Part shown: positions 35,081-43,716 of the stretch, one piece after another
How positions within the stretch are numbered: position 1 is the first letter of the stretch
Layout: each line of letters begins with the position of its first letter
Source: MED-G105 sp039814575
Lineage (GTDB): Bacteria > Pseudomonadota > Alphaproteobacteria > Caulobacterales > Parvularculaceae
Direction: 5' to 3'
DNA length: 64,000 nt
Assembly: GCA_039814575.1 (NCBI GenBank)
Contig: JBCCAY010000003.1
Coordinates: 62,001-126,000, forward strand
The notes under the pieces: model-generated
What the model was told of the DNA's origin: nothing
The model's database searches: none
Seen by the model: only the letters and a program-made list of their open reading frames with translations
Made by a program: the position numbers and the translations under genes

Positions 35081-35303
35081 TACAATTTCTCCGCGGTTTG
35101 AGGTTTGTAAAGGTATGTTCAGATCTCAGATTTTGTAAGGAAATCGAGTATTTAATAAACCTCCAAAGAAGAAACACGTCAATGCTGCTGAATACGCTTT
35201 TGAAGAGGAAATTTAGTGGATGGGGTGGATGGCTCCTGCTCCAACCGGCGTCGCAATGCGCCATAGTGTAGTTGTTATCGACTGCGATGAAAGGAGCCAC
35301 CCT

Positions 35304-36323
35304 ATGCAGATTAACACCATCGGCCTCGATCTGGCGAAGAACATTTTTCATGTCCATTGCATATCTGCTGACGGCACTGTGATCAGCAATCGATCACTGC
35401 GCCGATCGCAGGTTCACACATTTTTCAAAAAGATCCCCGCCTGTCTTGTTGGCATGGAAGCTTGCGCGACAAGCCATCATTGCGCGAGAGAACTGTCGTC
35501 CCTCGGGCACGAGGTTCGATTAATTCCCCCGAGCTATGTCAAACCGGACGTAAAGCGGGGTAAGTCAGATGCCGTCGACGCTGAGGCAATCTGCGAAGCC
35601 GTCACTCGCCCTAATATGCGTTTTGTACAGCCTAAATCTAAGCAACAGCAGGCTTTGTTGTGCCTTCATCGCGCAAGGGAACTAATCGTTCGACAACGGA
35701 CGCAGATCATAAATTCCATTCGCGGCTTGCTGGCGGAATTTGGCGTCACAATAGGTCAGGGCGTTCCCCGTATCATGGCATTCGCCAGATCCATGACGAA
35801 CGGTAACCAACCTGACGTACCGGATCTTGTGCGTGAGATTGTTGGCAATCTGAGTCACCAATTGTTGTCACTAGAGCGTCGTGCACGATGGTACCAACTC
35901 AGAATCGTCCAACACAGTCGATCCGATGACAGAGCAAAACGACTCCAGAAAATACCGGGGATCGGTCCGGTTACAGCGTCCGCGATCGTCGCCACCGTTG
36001 GGAACGCGGTCCAGTTTCGCAACGGCCGAGAGCTTGCCGCTTGGATTGGTCTTACCCCGCTGAACAGATCGAGCGGCGGAAAAGAACGATTGGGAAGGAT
36101 TTCGAAGATGGGAGATCAATATCTTCGAAGGCTATTGATCGTTGGGGCAACCTCGCGTCTCAAGTCTGTTCGGGCTGGGAACGACTGGCAGGACGCGTGG
36201 GTGAAGGCCATGCTGGAACGAAAACCGTTTCGCTTAGTATCCGTCGCAATTGCAAACAAAACCGCCCGGATCGTTTGGGCGATCCTAACAAAGAATGAGG
36301 AATATCGCCGCCAGCCGGTCTGA
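35304..36323 (+). CDS. IS110/IS1111 DEDD transposase
   Basis: A 339-aa RNA-guided recombinase of the IS110 family. The N-terminal RuvC-like DEDD residues are Asp9 (GLDLAK), Glu52 (GMEAC), Asp89 and Asp92 (KSDAVDAEAI). The C-terminal transposase_20 domain includes LQKIPGIGPVTASAIVATVG and the serine-bearing NRSSGGKERLGRISKMGD. The ATG at 35304 has AAGGAG 8 bases upstream; an in-frame extension to 35220 would cross the inverted repeat. The gene appears intact, so the element may still be active. Confidence 0.95.
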   Translation: MQINTIGLDLAKNIFHVHCISADGTVISNRSLRRSQVHTFFKKIPACLVGMEACATSHHCARELSSLGHEVRLIPPSYVKPDVKRGKSDAVDAEAICEAVTRPNMRFVQPKSKQQQALLCLHRARELIVRQRTQIINSIRGLLAEFGVTIGQGVPRIMAFARSMTNGNQPDVPDLVREIVGNLSHQLLSLERRARWYQLRIVQHSRSDDRAKRLQKIPGIGPVTASAIVATVGNAVQFRNGRELAAWIGLTPLNRSSGGKERLGRISKMGDQYLRRLLIVGATSRLKSVRAGNDWQDAWVKAMLERKPFRLVSVAIANKTARIVWAILTKNEEYRRQPV

Positions 36324-36545
36324 AAGCATGTTCAGAATCTGAGACTGCAAGACGCATGAGATGATGGAGTAAGAAGTCAGACCACAGGCTGAGACAACCC
36401 GATAAGTGTCCCGGGGCAAGAACCCCGGTTAGTGGAATGGGACTGAGCCTGCGGAACCCATCAAGGCCAGCGGTTAAACACCGCGCAAATAGGCCGGACA
36501 CAGGACTGCTTCTGAAAAACGACCCATCAAGAAATGTCTTGCAAT
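36324..36545 (+). ncRNA. Candidate guide (seekRNA/bridge) RNA region of the IS
   Basis: The non-coding segment between the transposase stop and the right inverted repeat. In IS1111-group elements the targeting RNA is made from this position. Structure is visible: CCGGGG/CCCCGG at 36411-36428 with a 6-nt loop, plus further pairing possibilities. The guide loops cannot be assigned without flanking-site comparison, so only the region is called. Confidence 0.4.
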
Positions 36546-36571
36546 GCAGGAGCCATCCACACAGGAGACCT

Positions 36572-36625
36572 TAGGGCGGGCTTCGGCCCGACTTCTTACT
36601 TTGCGGCAGGGTGAACCCCGCCCTA
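36572..36625. repeat. Stem-loop next to the IS right end
   Basis: TAGGGCGGG (36572-36580) pairs with CCCGCCCTA (36617-36625), and CGGGC-TTCG-GCCCG forms a small stem within. It overlaps the stop codon of the minus-strand aminotransferase and may act in its termination. IS1111-group elements often insert beside defined structured or repeated targets, so this could be part of the target. Confidence 0.4.
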
Positions 36626-37813
36626 CCCAAAATACGCCTTCAACCGCGCAATCCCCTCGTCCAACACCTCCGGTTTTTTGCAAAAGCAGAACCGCGCATA
36701 ATGGCGCGGCGCGTCGGTCTGGCTGGGGTGATAAAACGCTGACAACGGCACCGCCGCGACGCGCGCTTTCTCCGTAATCTCTTGGCAGAACGCGACATCG
36801 TCCGTCCCCCCGACGGAGCGGATGTCGACCATAATGAAATACGTCCCCTCGCACGGGCTCGTTTTAAAGCCGACCTCGCCGAGCCCCGCCGCCAGCTGGT
36901 CGCGCTTCGCCTGCATCGTGGCGCGGAACGTCTCGTAATAGTCGTCGCCGAGCGCCATGCCCTTCGCGACGGCGTCTTGCAGATGTGGCGTTGTCACATA
37001 GGCGAGATGCTGGTGGGCTTTCATGATGCCGGTGATCAATGGTTCGGACCCGGAGATATACCCCACGCGGAAGCCGGTGACGGAGAACGTCTTCCCCGCC
37101 GAGCCGATGCGCACGCATCGCTCAAACATGCCAGGAAACGCCATCAGCGGCGTATGGCGTCGGCCGTCGAAGATGAGGTGTTCGTATACCTCGTCACAGA
37201 CGACGATGAGGTCATGGGCTTTCGCCGCGGCGGCGACGATCTCCAGCTCTTCCGTACTCATCACTTTGCCGAGGGGGTTGTGCGGCGTGTTGATGACGAT
37301 GAGGCGCGTCTTGTCGGTGATCGCGTTGGCGAGCGCCTCGGCGGTGAGCCGCCAGTCCGGCGGCGCGAGGGAGACCGGAACGAACCGCGCGCCCGTCGCT
37401 TCGATTTGCGGGGCGTAGCATTCGTAAAAGGGCGCGAGCGCGAGCGCCTCATCGCCAGGCGTTAAGAACCCGAAAAACGCCGAAGCGAGCCCCTCCGTCG
37501 CGCCGGAGCACACGAGGGTTTCCGTCTGCCAATTCAGATCGAGGCCGTAGAAGCGTTTATTGTCCGCGGCGACGGCCTGGCGCAGGGCCGGCGTGCCTTC
37601 CACGGGGCCATATTGGTTCGGGCCTCTAACGATCGCCTCAGCGGCATAGCGCATGATCTCTTCCGGACCGTCCTCGTCGGGGAAGCCTTGGCCGAGATTG
37701 ACCGCGTCATGCTTGCGCGCGAGGGCCGACATGGTCGGGAAAATGGATTGTGGGCGGTCGGAGAAAACCGGATTAAAAGCGCGATACGATGGAGTTGACA
37801 TGCCGGCGTCCAT
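36623..37813 (-). CDS. Class I aminotransferase (YbdL/kynurenine aminotransferase-like)
   Basis: PLP aminotransferase of the methionine/kynurenine transaminase type. Landmarks: NLGQGFPDEDGPEE, NQYGPVEGTPALRQAVA, CSGATEGLASAFFG, APFYECYAPQI, NTPHNPLGKVMS, VCDEVYEHLIF and the PLP Lys in SAGKTFSVTGFRVGY. Starts at 37813 (MDAGMSTPSY) and 37801 are both possible; the former has an AGG 6 bases upstream. Its 3' end lies about 65 bp from the IS1111 element. The physiological substrate is unassigned. Confidence 0.88.
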   Translation of the reverse strand: MDAGMSTPSYRAFNPVFSDRPQSIFPTMSALARKHDAVNLGQGFPDEDGPEEIMRYAAEAIVRGPNQYGPVEGTPALRQAVAADNKRFYGLDLNWQTETLVCSGATEGLASAFFGFLTPGDEALALAPFYECYAPQIEATGARFVPVSLAPPDWRLTAEALANAITDKTRLIVINTPHNPLGKVMSTEELEIVAAAAKAHDLIVVCDEVYEHLIFDGRRHTPLMAFPGMFERCVRIGSAGKTFSVTGFRVGYISGSEPLITGIMKAHQHLAYVTTPHLQDAVAKGMALGDDYYETFRATMQAKRDQLAAGLGEVGFKTSPCEGTYFIMVDIRSVGGTDDVAFCQEITEKARVAAVPLSAFYHPSQTDAPRHYARFCFCKKPEVLDEGIARLKAYFG

Positions 37814-37943
37814 AACAAGCCTGCGGCGTTCCGTCATCCCTCTGAGGGCGTTGGGCGCCATCGGGAAGGAGGGGGCTTTAACCGGCGGATCACGATATCG
37901 CGCTAGGGTTGTCTACAACCGAATTGATTGAGGAGGGGCTTCC

Positions 37944-38696
37944 ATGACGATTATCGCTAAGCTTCGCCGCGGCCGCGCCGCGTCTTTTGCTCGGAGGGTT
38001 GTTCGAAAAGCGCTCGCTGGGTGTCTTGGGGTTCTCGCTATCGGCCTCGCGCCCAGTCCGGCGGCTGCGGACGATTTTCAAGCCTGGACAGCGCTCTTCT
38101 CAAACGGCGCGATCACCAAAAATGACGCTGGCGATGACGGTCGCTTGCTCGTCTGGTTCGACGGCCATGCGCGCTATCGCGACGACGCCTCGGAGCTTGG
38201 CGTCTCTATCATCCGCCCCGGCGTCGGTTGGCGGGTGAATAAGGGCCTGTCGCTCTGGGCCGGCTATGCGCGGGTGATCTCGCGGGACAACCAAACGGCC
38301 CTTTCGAAAGAAAACCGCATCTGGCAGCAGGCGACCTATCCCATCGCCACCCTCTACGGTGGTCGGCTCACGGGCCGCACGCGGCTGGAGCAACGTCTAC
38401 TGAACACTGGCGACGACACCGGCTGGCGGGCGCGCCAGTTCGTGCGCTATGGCCGCTCGTTCCAGGGCACGGACTTTTCGTTCATTGCGTGGAATGAATT
38501 GTTCATCGCCCTGAACGACACCGATTGGGGCGCTGAGGCCGGCTATAATCAGAACCGGACATTTATCGGCGCCGGCTGGCAGCCGAGCCCGTCGCTGCGG
38601 CTAGAGGCGGGGTATTTGCTGAACCACATCAATCTGCAAGGCAGCCCCGACGCGACGAACAATAATATAGCGTTCAGCATCGTTGCGCCGCTTTAG
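37944..38696 (+). CDS. DUF2490 outer-membrane beta-barrel protein
   Basis: A 250-aa exported protein: signal peptide with core CLGVLAIGLAPSPAAA (cleavage about residue 43), then alternating aromatic strands typical of a small barrel. DUF2490 blocks visible are DFQAWTALFSN, RTRLEQRLL, RQFVRYGRSFQG, WNELFIALND, NQNRTFIGAGWQ and RLEAGYLLNHI. Expected in the outer membrane; function unknown. It is divergent from the aminotransferase and faces MAPEG across two long hairpins. Confidence 0.85.
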   Translation: MTIIAKLRRGRAASFARRVVRKALAGCLGVLAIGLAPSPAAADDFQAWTALFSNGAITKNDAGDDGRLLVWFDGHARYRDDASELGVSIIRPGVGWRVNKGLSLWAGYARVISRDNQTALSKENRIWQQATYPIATLYGGRLTGRTRLEQRLLNTGDDTGWRARQFVRYGRSFQGTDFSFIAWNELFIALNDTDWGAEAGYNQNRTFIGAGWQPSPSLRLEAGYLLNHINLQGSPDATNNNIAFSIVAPL

Positions 38697-38735
38697 GACG
38701 ATCACGCATATAGCATTTCGTCCGTAGTTTGAGTG

Positions 38736-38814
38736 TTTCAGGCGGAGCTGTATGTCAAGGGCGGCTTCGCCGCCGCGAAGCGGTTTCACCCTTGACATAC
38801 AGCTCCGCCTGAAA
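38736..38814. repeat. 26-bp perfect inverted repeat (hairpin 1)
   Basis: Arms 38736-38761 and 38789-38814 are exact reverse complements over 26 bp (beginning TTTCAGGCGGAGCTGTATG), with a 27-nt loop that itself contains GC-rich complementary words. It lies between the convergent DUF2490 and MAPEG genes. It could act as a bidirectional terminator, but it is far longer than needed and has no proper T tract on the + strand. Confidence 0.9.
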
Positions 38815-38824
38815 AGCCTGGCAT

Positions 38825-38863
38825 TTAAGGGCTGTAAGCCAAGAAGTGGCTTACAGCCCTTAA
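38825..38863. repeat. 17-bp perfect inverted repeat (hairpin 2)
   Basis: TTAAGGGCTGTAAGCCA (38825-38841) and TGGCTTACAGCCCTTAA (38847-38863) are perfect complements with a 5-nt loop AGAAG. It stands 10 bp after hairpin 1, in the same convergent gap. The sequence is unrelated to hairpin 1. Possibly a terminator for one of the facing genes. Confidence 0.88.
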
Positions 38864-38920
38864 TAGATAAGGCCCGCTCGCCGCTTGTTCGTGCTTTTGT
38901 TTTTTTAAGCTTGGCCCAAG

Positions 38921-39310
38921 CTAGCGCAACACGCCAACGCTCTGTGCAATGACGAGGGCGCCGAGGCCCAAGAGCAAGAGAAACGTCAGCGCCGCGCCGC
39001 CGACCCGGAATTGGAACGGCGCGCTTTCACTGGAAAATCCGATAAAGTGAATAACGCGCGCGGCGATGACGCCCGCGCCGAGCCCATGTACGCCCGCGGC
39101 CGCAAGCCCGTTCATTTCGATGATCGCCAACAGCAATAAGAGCAGCGGCGTATATTCGACGAAGTTCGCCTGAACGCGCATGGCGCGCTCCAACTCCGGC
39201 ACGCCGCCGTCGCCGAGGGAGACCTTATTGCGCCGCCGCGCCCCGACGACGCGGAACGATAGATAGACGAGCATGATCGCCGCAATCCCGGCGTAAAGAC
39301 CTGTAATCAT
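38921..39310 (-). CDS. MAPEG family membrane protein
   Basis: A 129-aa four-helix membrane protein of the MAPEG/YecN type (glutathione S-transferase/peroxidase-related in eukaryotes). The family marks are RRRNKVSLGDGG, then ELERAMRVQANFVEYTPL in the first loop and helix 2, and ARVIHFIGF later. The start at 39310 has AGAGGA upstream; a longer frame to 39385 is rejected. The bacterial function is mostly unknown. Confidence 0.88.
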   Translation of the reverse strand: MITGLYAGIAAIMLVYLSFRVVGARRRNKVSLGDGGVPELERAMRVQANFVEYTPLLLLLLAIIEMNGLAAAGVHGLGAGVIAARVIHFIGFSSESAPFQFRVGGAALTFLLLLGLGALVIAQSVGVLR

Positions 39311-39483
39311 GGGGTGTTCCTCTGGTGTGTGCTGAGACGCATTAGGCCGTGCTTGTCGCGGGGGATCAAGGTGCAGGATGGTCAAGCCCGTGCGAGACGC
39401 GCGTCGACCGAGGCGACATTTGTTTGCTTGTAAGGCGGCAGCTCGGTTTAAGCCTTAAGTTTAGCAATAACGGCGTCCCTCTC

Positions 39484-39600
39484 TCCCTCATCCTGAGGAG
39501 CCGCCGCAGGCGGCGTCTCGAAGGATGGCCGCGAGTCCGGCGCCTGCAGCGATCTTTCGAGACGCGATCCTAAGAGATCGCTCCTCAGGATGAGGGGGGG
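39484..39600. repeat. Composite inverted repeat, copy C
   Basis: Third copy of the family seen near 29.9 and 30.3 kb: CCCTCATCCTGAGGAGC, an internal GCCGCC/GGCGGC stem, GTCTCGAAGGATGG, a spacer, then the inverted half TTTCGAGACGCGATC with an internal stem, ending CTCCTCAGGATGAGG. It lies between MAPEG and the pentapeptide-repeat gene. The right half has a one-base divergence (ATCTTTCGAGAC instead of ATCCTTCGAGAC). Confidence 0.8.
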
Positions 39601-39665
39601 GGAGAAAAAGGGCACGTCGATAAACTCGCGCAATAGCGAGGGGCTTATTCAGTCGCCCACGCCAA

Positions 39666-41171
39666 TCATTCCGGCCACTCATGGCGCGGTTTCAGCCTTT
39701 CTGGGTTATTCTGATTTGTATACGGCTCTTTATCGAAGTCAGCTGCGTTAAACCCTTCCGGCAGTGTCGGCGGTGCGCCGATCGGCCAAACCGCGGCCTC
39801 GAGTTGTTCCTTGGTGAGGTTTCGGACATTGGTCAGATTTGCGCTCTCGAGGTTAGCGCCTTCGAGGCGGGCGTGCGTGAGGCTGGCGCCTTCGAGGTTG
39901 GCGTGCGCCAGAATAGCGCCTTGCATTTTGGCAAGTCCGAGTTTTGCCTTACGGAGGTGGGCGCGTGTGAGGTTAGCCCCTTGAAGGCGCGCTTCCACTA
40001 GGTAAGCGTTTTCGAGGTCAGCTGCCGACAAGTAAGCGTCTTGTAGGTTGACGTTCCACAGGCGCGCGTCATTAAGGTTGGCATACTCAAGGTCAGCACG
40101 TTCTAGGTGTGCCTCTTCGAGGTAGGCTTTTTCGAGGCCGGCATGCGAAAGTTTAGCGCCTTCCAAAGCCGCGAAGTGAAAATTACATTCGTTAAGGTCA
40201 ATATTTGTCGCTTCCAACTTCGTCAGAATTGCTTTTTCAAACGTAATAACGGTGAGACGACCGTCATATTTTGGATCGAAAACTCGCTTTTTTATATTTT
40301 CGCTTTCTCTATCATTTTCTTCTCTCCAAATGACCCCAAGCGCGCGTACGGCGGCGGTGATCGGCTCTGTTGGAGCTTCTTGTTCGCTGAGCCAAGCATT
40401 GAAGCGAGATCGGTATTTTTCGAGCGTTTCGTTGGTTTTATAGATTGGTTTTGACTGCGTCGGTGCGTTACCTCGTCTTGTTGTCCGCTCACGAACAAAA
40501 CCCGAGAGAACCTTAATTACCGTCTGGCTGTACTTTGCGTCAGTTTCCAGAGCGAGCCGTTCTAAGGCGTAGATCCCCGCCATTCTCACCGAAGCGTCTT
40601 CATCTTTGAGCAGCTCCGCCGCGCGCACGAAGCGTTCATTGCGTTCGCTTTCGCGTTTTGTGCGCGTGTCGATCCGGGTCAACCTTGTGCGGGTCGCTGA
40701 ATTATGGAGCTGGTAAAGGCCGAAAACGCCGCCGACTACGCCCGCCACGCCAAATGTAAAAGAGCGAAAATCATCCCAGCTGCCAAGCGGAACAGCGATT
40801 CTTTCGTCGCCCCTAATGAGTGGCGGGGTTTGCGGCGTAATCGCACTTTTTAGAGGGAACCAGACGTCATGTCCTGGCAATAGATAAGTGATCAGCGCAG
40901 AGGCGAAGCAAAATGAAACAAACGCGAAGACTGCGGCGAAGAGAACAAGAAAGAAGTATTCGAGGTCGCTACGTTCGTCTCTGTCGCCGCGTCCCGTGAC
41001 CCACAACCTTCTCGCCCACGCTGGTGATTTGCGCGTCGCAGACGCGCACGCCGTCGCCGCAGCTCGTGTGCTTTGTTGCGTGCGACGCCAGCGTCGCTTG
41101 GTCTTGACGTAAAGGCCGGCGCCCAACAGGTGAAAAAGAAGCCGGTCTACAGTTTTCTGGCGTCGCCCCAA
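39666..41171 (-). CDS. Membrane protein with C-terminal pentapeptide repeats
   Basis: Up to 501 aa. Two hydrophobic segments (about 75-97 and 136-152) flank a loop; a soluble helical region follows, then about 25 consecutive A(D/N/H)L-type pentapeptides (about 305-450), which should form a right-handed beta helix. The N-terminal 60 residues are very Arg-rich and the first codon is TTG, so the true start may lie downstream, before the first TM segment. Function unknown; membrane-tethered pentapeptide-repeat proteins have been linked to protein-protein interaction. Confidence 0.75.
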   Translation of the reverse strand: MGRRQKTVDRLLFHLLGAGLYVKTKRRWRRTQQSTRAAATACASATRKSPAWARRLWVTGRGDRDERSDLEYFFLVLFAAVFAFVSFCFASALITYLLPGHDVWFPLKSAITPQTPPLIRGDERIAVPLGSWDDFRSFTFGVAGVVGGVFGLYQLHNSATRTRLTRIDTRTKRESERNERFVRAAELLKDEDASVRMAGIYALERLALETDAKYSQTVIKVLSGFVRERTTRRGNAPTQSKPIYKTNETLEKYRSRFNAWLSEQEAPTEPITAAVRALGVIWREENDRESENIKKRVFDPKYDGRLTVITFEKAILTKLEATNIDLNECNFHFAALEGAKLSHAGLEKAYLEEAHLERADLEYANLNDARLWNVNLQDAYLSAADLENAYLVEARLQGANLTRAHLRKAKLGLAKMQGAILAHANLEGASLTHARLEGANLESANLTNVRNLTKEQLEAAVWPIGAPPTLPEGFNAADFDKEPYTNQNNPERLKPRHEWPE

Positions 41172-41191
41172 TACACCCCCCTAAAACAAGA

Positions 41192-43093
41192 CTATGCGGG
41201 GGATTTTACAGAGCCTTCATTCAAATACAACTGAGACCCCATCTCCTTATACTTCTCCGACATCTCCCGCATGCCGTCTTCGGAGAGTTTCTCCAAATCC
41301 TTCTTCTCATTATCACTCAGGCCATCGGCGTAGTCCCGCACGTCCTGCGTGATCTTCATGGAGCAGAATTTCGGGCCGCACATGGAGCAGAAGTGCGCCA
41401 CCTTGTGGGCTTCCTTCGGCAGGGTCTGGTCGTGGAAGTCGCGCGCCGTTTCCGGGTCGAGGCTTAAGTTAAACTGGTCCTCCCAGCGGAACTCGAACCG
41501 CGCGCGGGAGAGGGCGTCGTCGCGCACTTGCGCGGCCGGGTGGCCCTTGGCGAGGTCGGCGGCGTGGGCGGCGAGCTTATAGGTGATGACGCCGACTTTC
41601 ACGTCGTCGCGGTCCGGCAAGCCCAAATGCTCTTTAGGCGTCACATAGCACAGCATCGCCGTGCCGAACCAGCCGATCATCGCCGCGCCGATGCCGCTCG
41701 TGATATGGTCATAGCCGGGCGCGATGTCGGTCGTCAGCGGTCCCAGCGTATAGAAGGGCGCCTCGCCGCATTCGCGCAGCTGCTTGTCCATGTTGACTTT
41801 GATTTTATGCATCGGCACGTGGCCGGGGCCTTCAATCATCACCTGGCAGCCATGCTCCCAAGCGATTTTCGTCAGCTCCCCGAGGGTTTCAAGCTCGGCG
41901 AACTGCGCGCGGTCGTTTGCGTCGGCGATGGAACCTGGGCGCAGGCCGTCGCCGAGGGAGAAGGTCACGTCATAGGCGCGCATGACCTCGCAGATTTCGT
42001 CGAACTTCGTATAGAGAAAGCTTTCGCGGTGGTGGGCAAGGCACCATTTCGCCATGATCGACCCGCCGCGCGACACGATGCCGGTGACGCGGTCGGCCGT
42101 TAAGTGGATGTACGGCAAGCGCACGCCGGCGTGGATGGTGAAATAGTCAACGCCTTGCTCGCACTGCTCGATGAGGGTGTCGCGATAGACCTCCCAGGTG
42201 AGGTCTTCGGCGACGCCGTCGACTTTTTCCAAGGCTTGGTAGATCGGCACCGTGCCGATGGGCACGGAGGCATTGCGGATGATCCATTCGCGGGTGTTGT
42301 GGATGTTGCGGCCGGTCGACAGGTCCATCACCGTGTCCGCGCCCCAACGGGTCGCCCAGACCATTTTGTCGACTTCTTCCTCGACGGACGAGGCGACGGC
42401 GGAATTGCCGATATTGGCGTTGATTTTGACAAGGAAGTTCCGGCCGATGATCATCGGCTCGATTTCCGGGTGGTTGATATTCGCCGGAATGACCGCGCGG
42501 CCCTTGGCGACCTCGTCGCGCACGAATTCCGGCGTGATGAAGGCCGGCACGGCGGCGCCGAAACTCTCGCCGGCGTCGATGGTTTGCTCGGCGTTCGCCA
42601 ACATTTCCTTGCGGCCGATATTCTCGCGGATGGCGATGTATTCCATCTCACGGGTGACGATTCCGGCGCGGGCGAACTCCAGCTGGGTGACGGGTTCATG
42701 TTTTCCGTTCATTGGGCCGACACCGCGTAATGGCGCGTTGCGGACGGGGAATTCCCGCGCCAGATATTTGCCGGTGGCGCCGCCATTGTCTTCCGGCTTC
42801 ACGTCGCGGCCTTCATATTGCTCAACACCGCCTCGGTCCTTCACCCAGTCCGTGCGCAGCCGGGCGAGGCCTTTTTCAACGTCGATCGTGACGTCGGGGT
42901 CGGTGTAGGGGCCGGAGGGGTCGTAGACGGGCACGGCCGGTTCGTTCGCGGAAGGGTGTAAGTCGATCTCGCGCACGGGCACGCGGAGGTCCGTATAGAG
43001 ATCGCCGGCGACATAGACCTTGCGCGAGGCGGGCAGCGGGCCGGTCGTGACTTCCGGGGTTTTAAACTCTGATTGCGGGGTGTGCTTGTTCAT
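41192..43093 (-). CDS. thiC: Phosphomethylpyrimidine synthase ThiC
   Basis: Radical-SAM enzyme making HMP-phosphate from AIR for thiamine. 633 aa, with the conserved body (NANIGNSAV, RWGADTVMDLSTGRNIH, MIEGPGHVPMHKI, LGPLTTDIAPGYDHITSGIGAAMIG) and the C-terminal iron-sulfur motif with Cys569, Cys572 and Cys577 (CSMCGPKFC). The start overlaps the stop of the PH-domain gene (ATGA), so its expression should depend on the TPP riboswitch upstream of that gene. No other thi genes are in the window. Confidence 0.97.
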   Translation of the reverse strand: MNKHTPQSEFKTPEVTTGPLPASRKVYVAGDLYTDLRVPVREIDLHPSANEPAVPVYDPSGPYTDPDVTIDVEKGLARLRTDWVKDRGGVEQYEGRDVKPEDNGGATGKYLAREFPVRNAPLRGVGPMNGKHEPVTQLEFARAGIVTREMEYIAIRENIGRKEMLANAEQTIDAGESFGAAVPAFITPEFVRDEVAKGRAVIPANINHPEIEPMIIGRNFLVKINANIGNSAVASSVEEEVDKMVWATRWGADTVMDLSTGRNIHNTREWIIRNASVPIGTVPIYQALEKVDGVAEDLTWEVYRDTLIEQCEQGVDYFTIHAGVRLPYIHLTADRVTGIVSRGGSIMAKWCLAHHRESFLYTKFDEICEVMRAYDVTFSLGDGLRPGSIADANDRAQFAELETLGELTKIAWEHGCQVMIEGPGHVPMHKIKVNMDKQLRECGEAPFYTLGPLTTDIAPGYDHITSGIGAAMIGWFGTAMLCYVTPKEHLGLPDRDDVKVGVITYKLAAHAADLAKGHPAAQVRDDALSRARFEFRWEDQFNLSLDPETARDFHDQTLPKEAHKVAHFCSMCGPKFCSMKITQDVRDYADGLSDNEKKDLEKLSEDGMREMSEKYKEMGSQLYLNEGSVKSPA

Positions 43094-43710
43094 GATGGGT
43101 CACCACTGGTTGTTGGCGGCGCGAACCGCTCAATGAGAAGTCGCTCGACTTCTTTGGGGTTTCTGATTTCGTGCAAAATGAAACGGCTATTCGTTGAATA
43201 CAGATTGGCGATCCACGAAAACTTCATGGGTTTAGGCGCCAGCCAAATTGTTCCGAGTTTTTTATCGCTTTCACGGCATATTCCCGCGATATTCCAAGGA
43301 TTTATTGTCTCATTCCAAAATCTTGATTTTACGATCAGTCTTCTGTCGGTGAGCGCGTATCGTTCGGTTGCGATTAGAAGGCAGCTCGGTCCGAGCGTCA
43401 AAACCAGAATGAAAATTGTCCCTGCGAGTCCGACGAGACCGTTGAAAATTCCTGCCCGATAAGCCTCACTTGTGTGTCGCCATGCGGCTAGGATGTTATC
43501 GATAGACCAGGAACTTATGTCGCGTACTCGAATTGTGTCGGCGACGACATCGTACAAAATCAGTGTCAGGATTGCGAATGTGCTTCCTATAACGATAATA
43601 ATAAACGAGGTGATATAAGGCGGAACACGACGCGGCTTATCAGCCCACAGCAATTCCTCGCCGGGGTGCAGTTCTTTATTGATGGCTTTGGCGGCGTCTG
43701 GCGCGATCAC
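43090..43710 (-). CDS. PH-domain membrane protein between TPP riboswitch and thiC
   Basis: About 206 aa. The N-terminal LHPGEELLWADKPRR is typical of bacterial PH-domain proteins, followed by TM helices at about 33-55 and 90-115, then a bacterial PH domain with YALTDRRLIVKSRFW. I chose GTG 43710: it lies 6 bases after the riboswitch aptamer, with GGACGGAAG as ribosome binding site, and the 89 codons upstream encode the aptamer region. It overlaps thiC by 4 bases. A role in thiamine uptake or precursor handling is only a guess from the shared control. Confidence 0.82.
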   Translation of the reverse strand: MIAPDAAKAINKELHPGEELLWADKPRRVPPYITSFIIIVIGSTFAILTLILYDVVADTIRVRDISSWSIDNILAAWRHTSEAYRAGIFNGLVGLAGTIFILVLTLGPSCLLIATERYALTDRRLIVKSRFWNETINPWNIAGICRESDKKLGTIWLAPKPMKFSWIANLYSTNSRFILHEIRNPKEVERLLIERFAPPTTSGDPS

Positions 43711-43716
43711 GAGCTT

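Larger units (their letters stand above)
35226..36559 (+). mobile_element. IS110-family insertion sequence, IS1111 group
   Basis: About 1.33 kb bounded by a perfect 14-bp inverted repeat, TGGATGGCTCCTGC (35226-35239) and GCAGGAGCCATCCA (36546-36559). One intact DEDD transposase lies inside with a 222-bp non-coding segment after it, the layout of the IS1111 group, whose inverted repeats are subterminal; the true ends are thus probably a few bases outside. The left end shows a partial duplication (GTGGATGG GGTGGATGG). It lies between the exported-protein gene and a stem-loop just before an aminotransferase gene. Confidence 0.85.

Noticed and set aside
41172..41215. Possible thiC terminator (CCCCC/GGGGG stem)
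   Set aside because: The stem is weak with a long loop and no T tract on the thiC strand.
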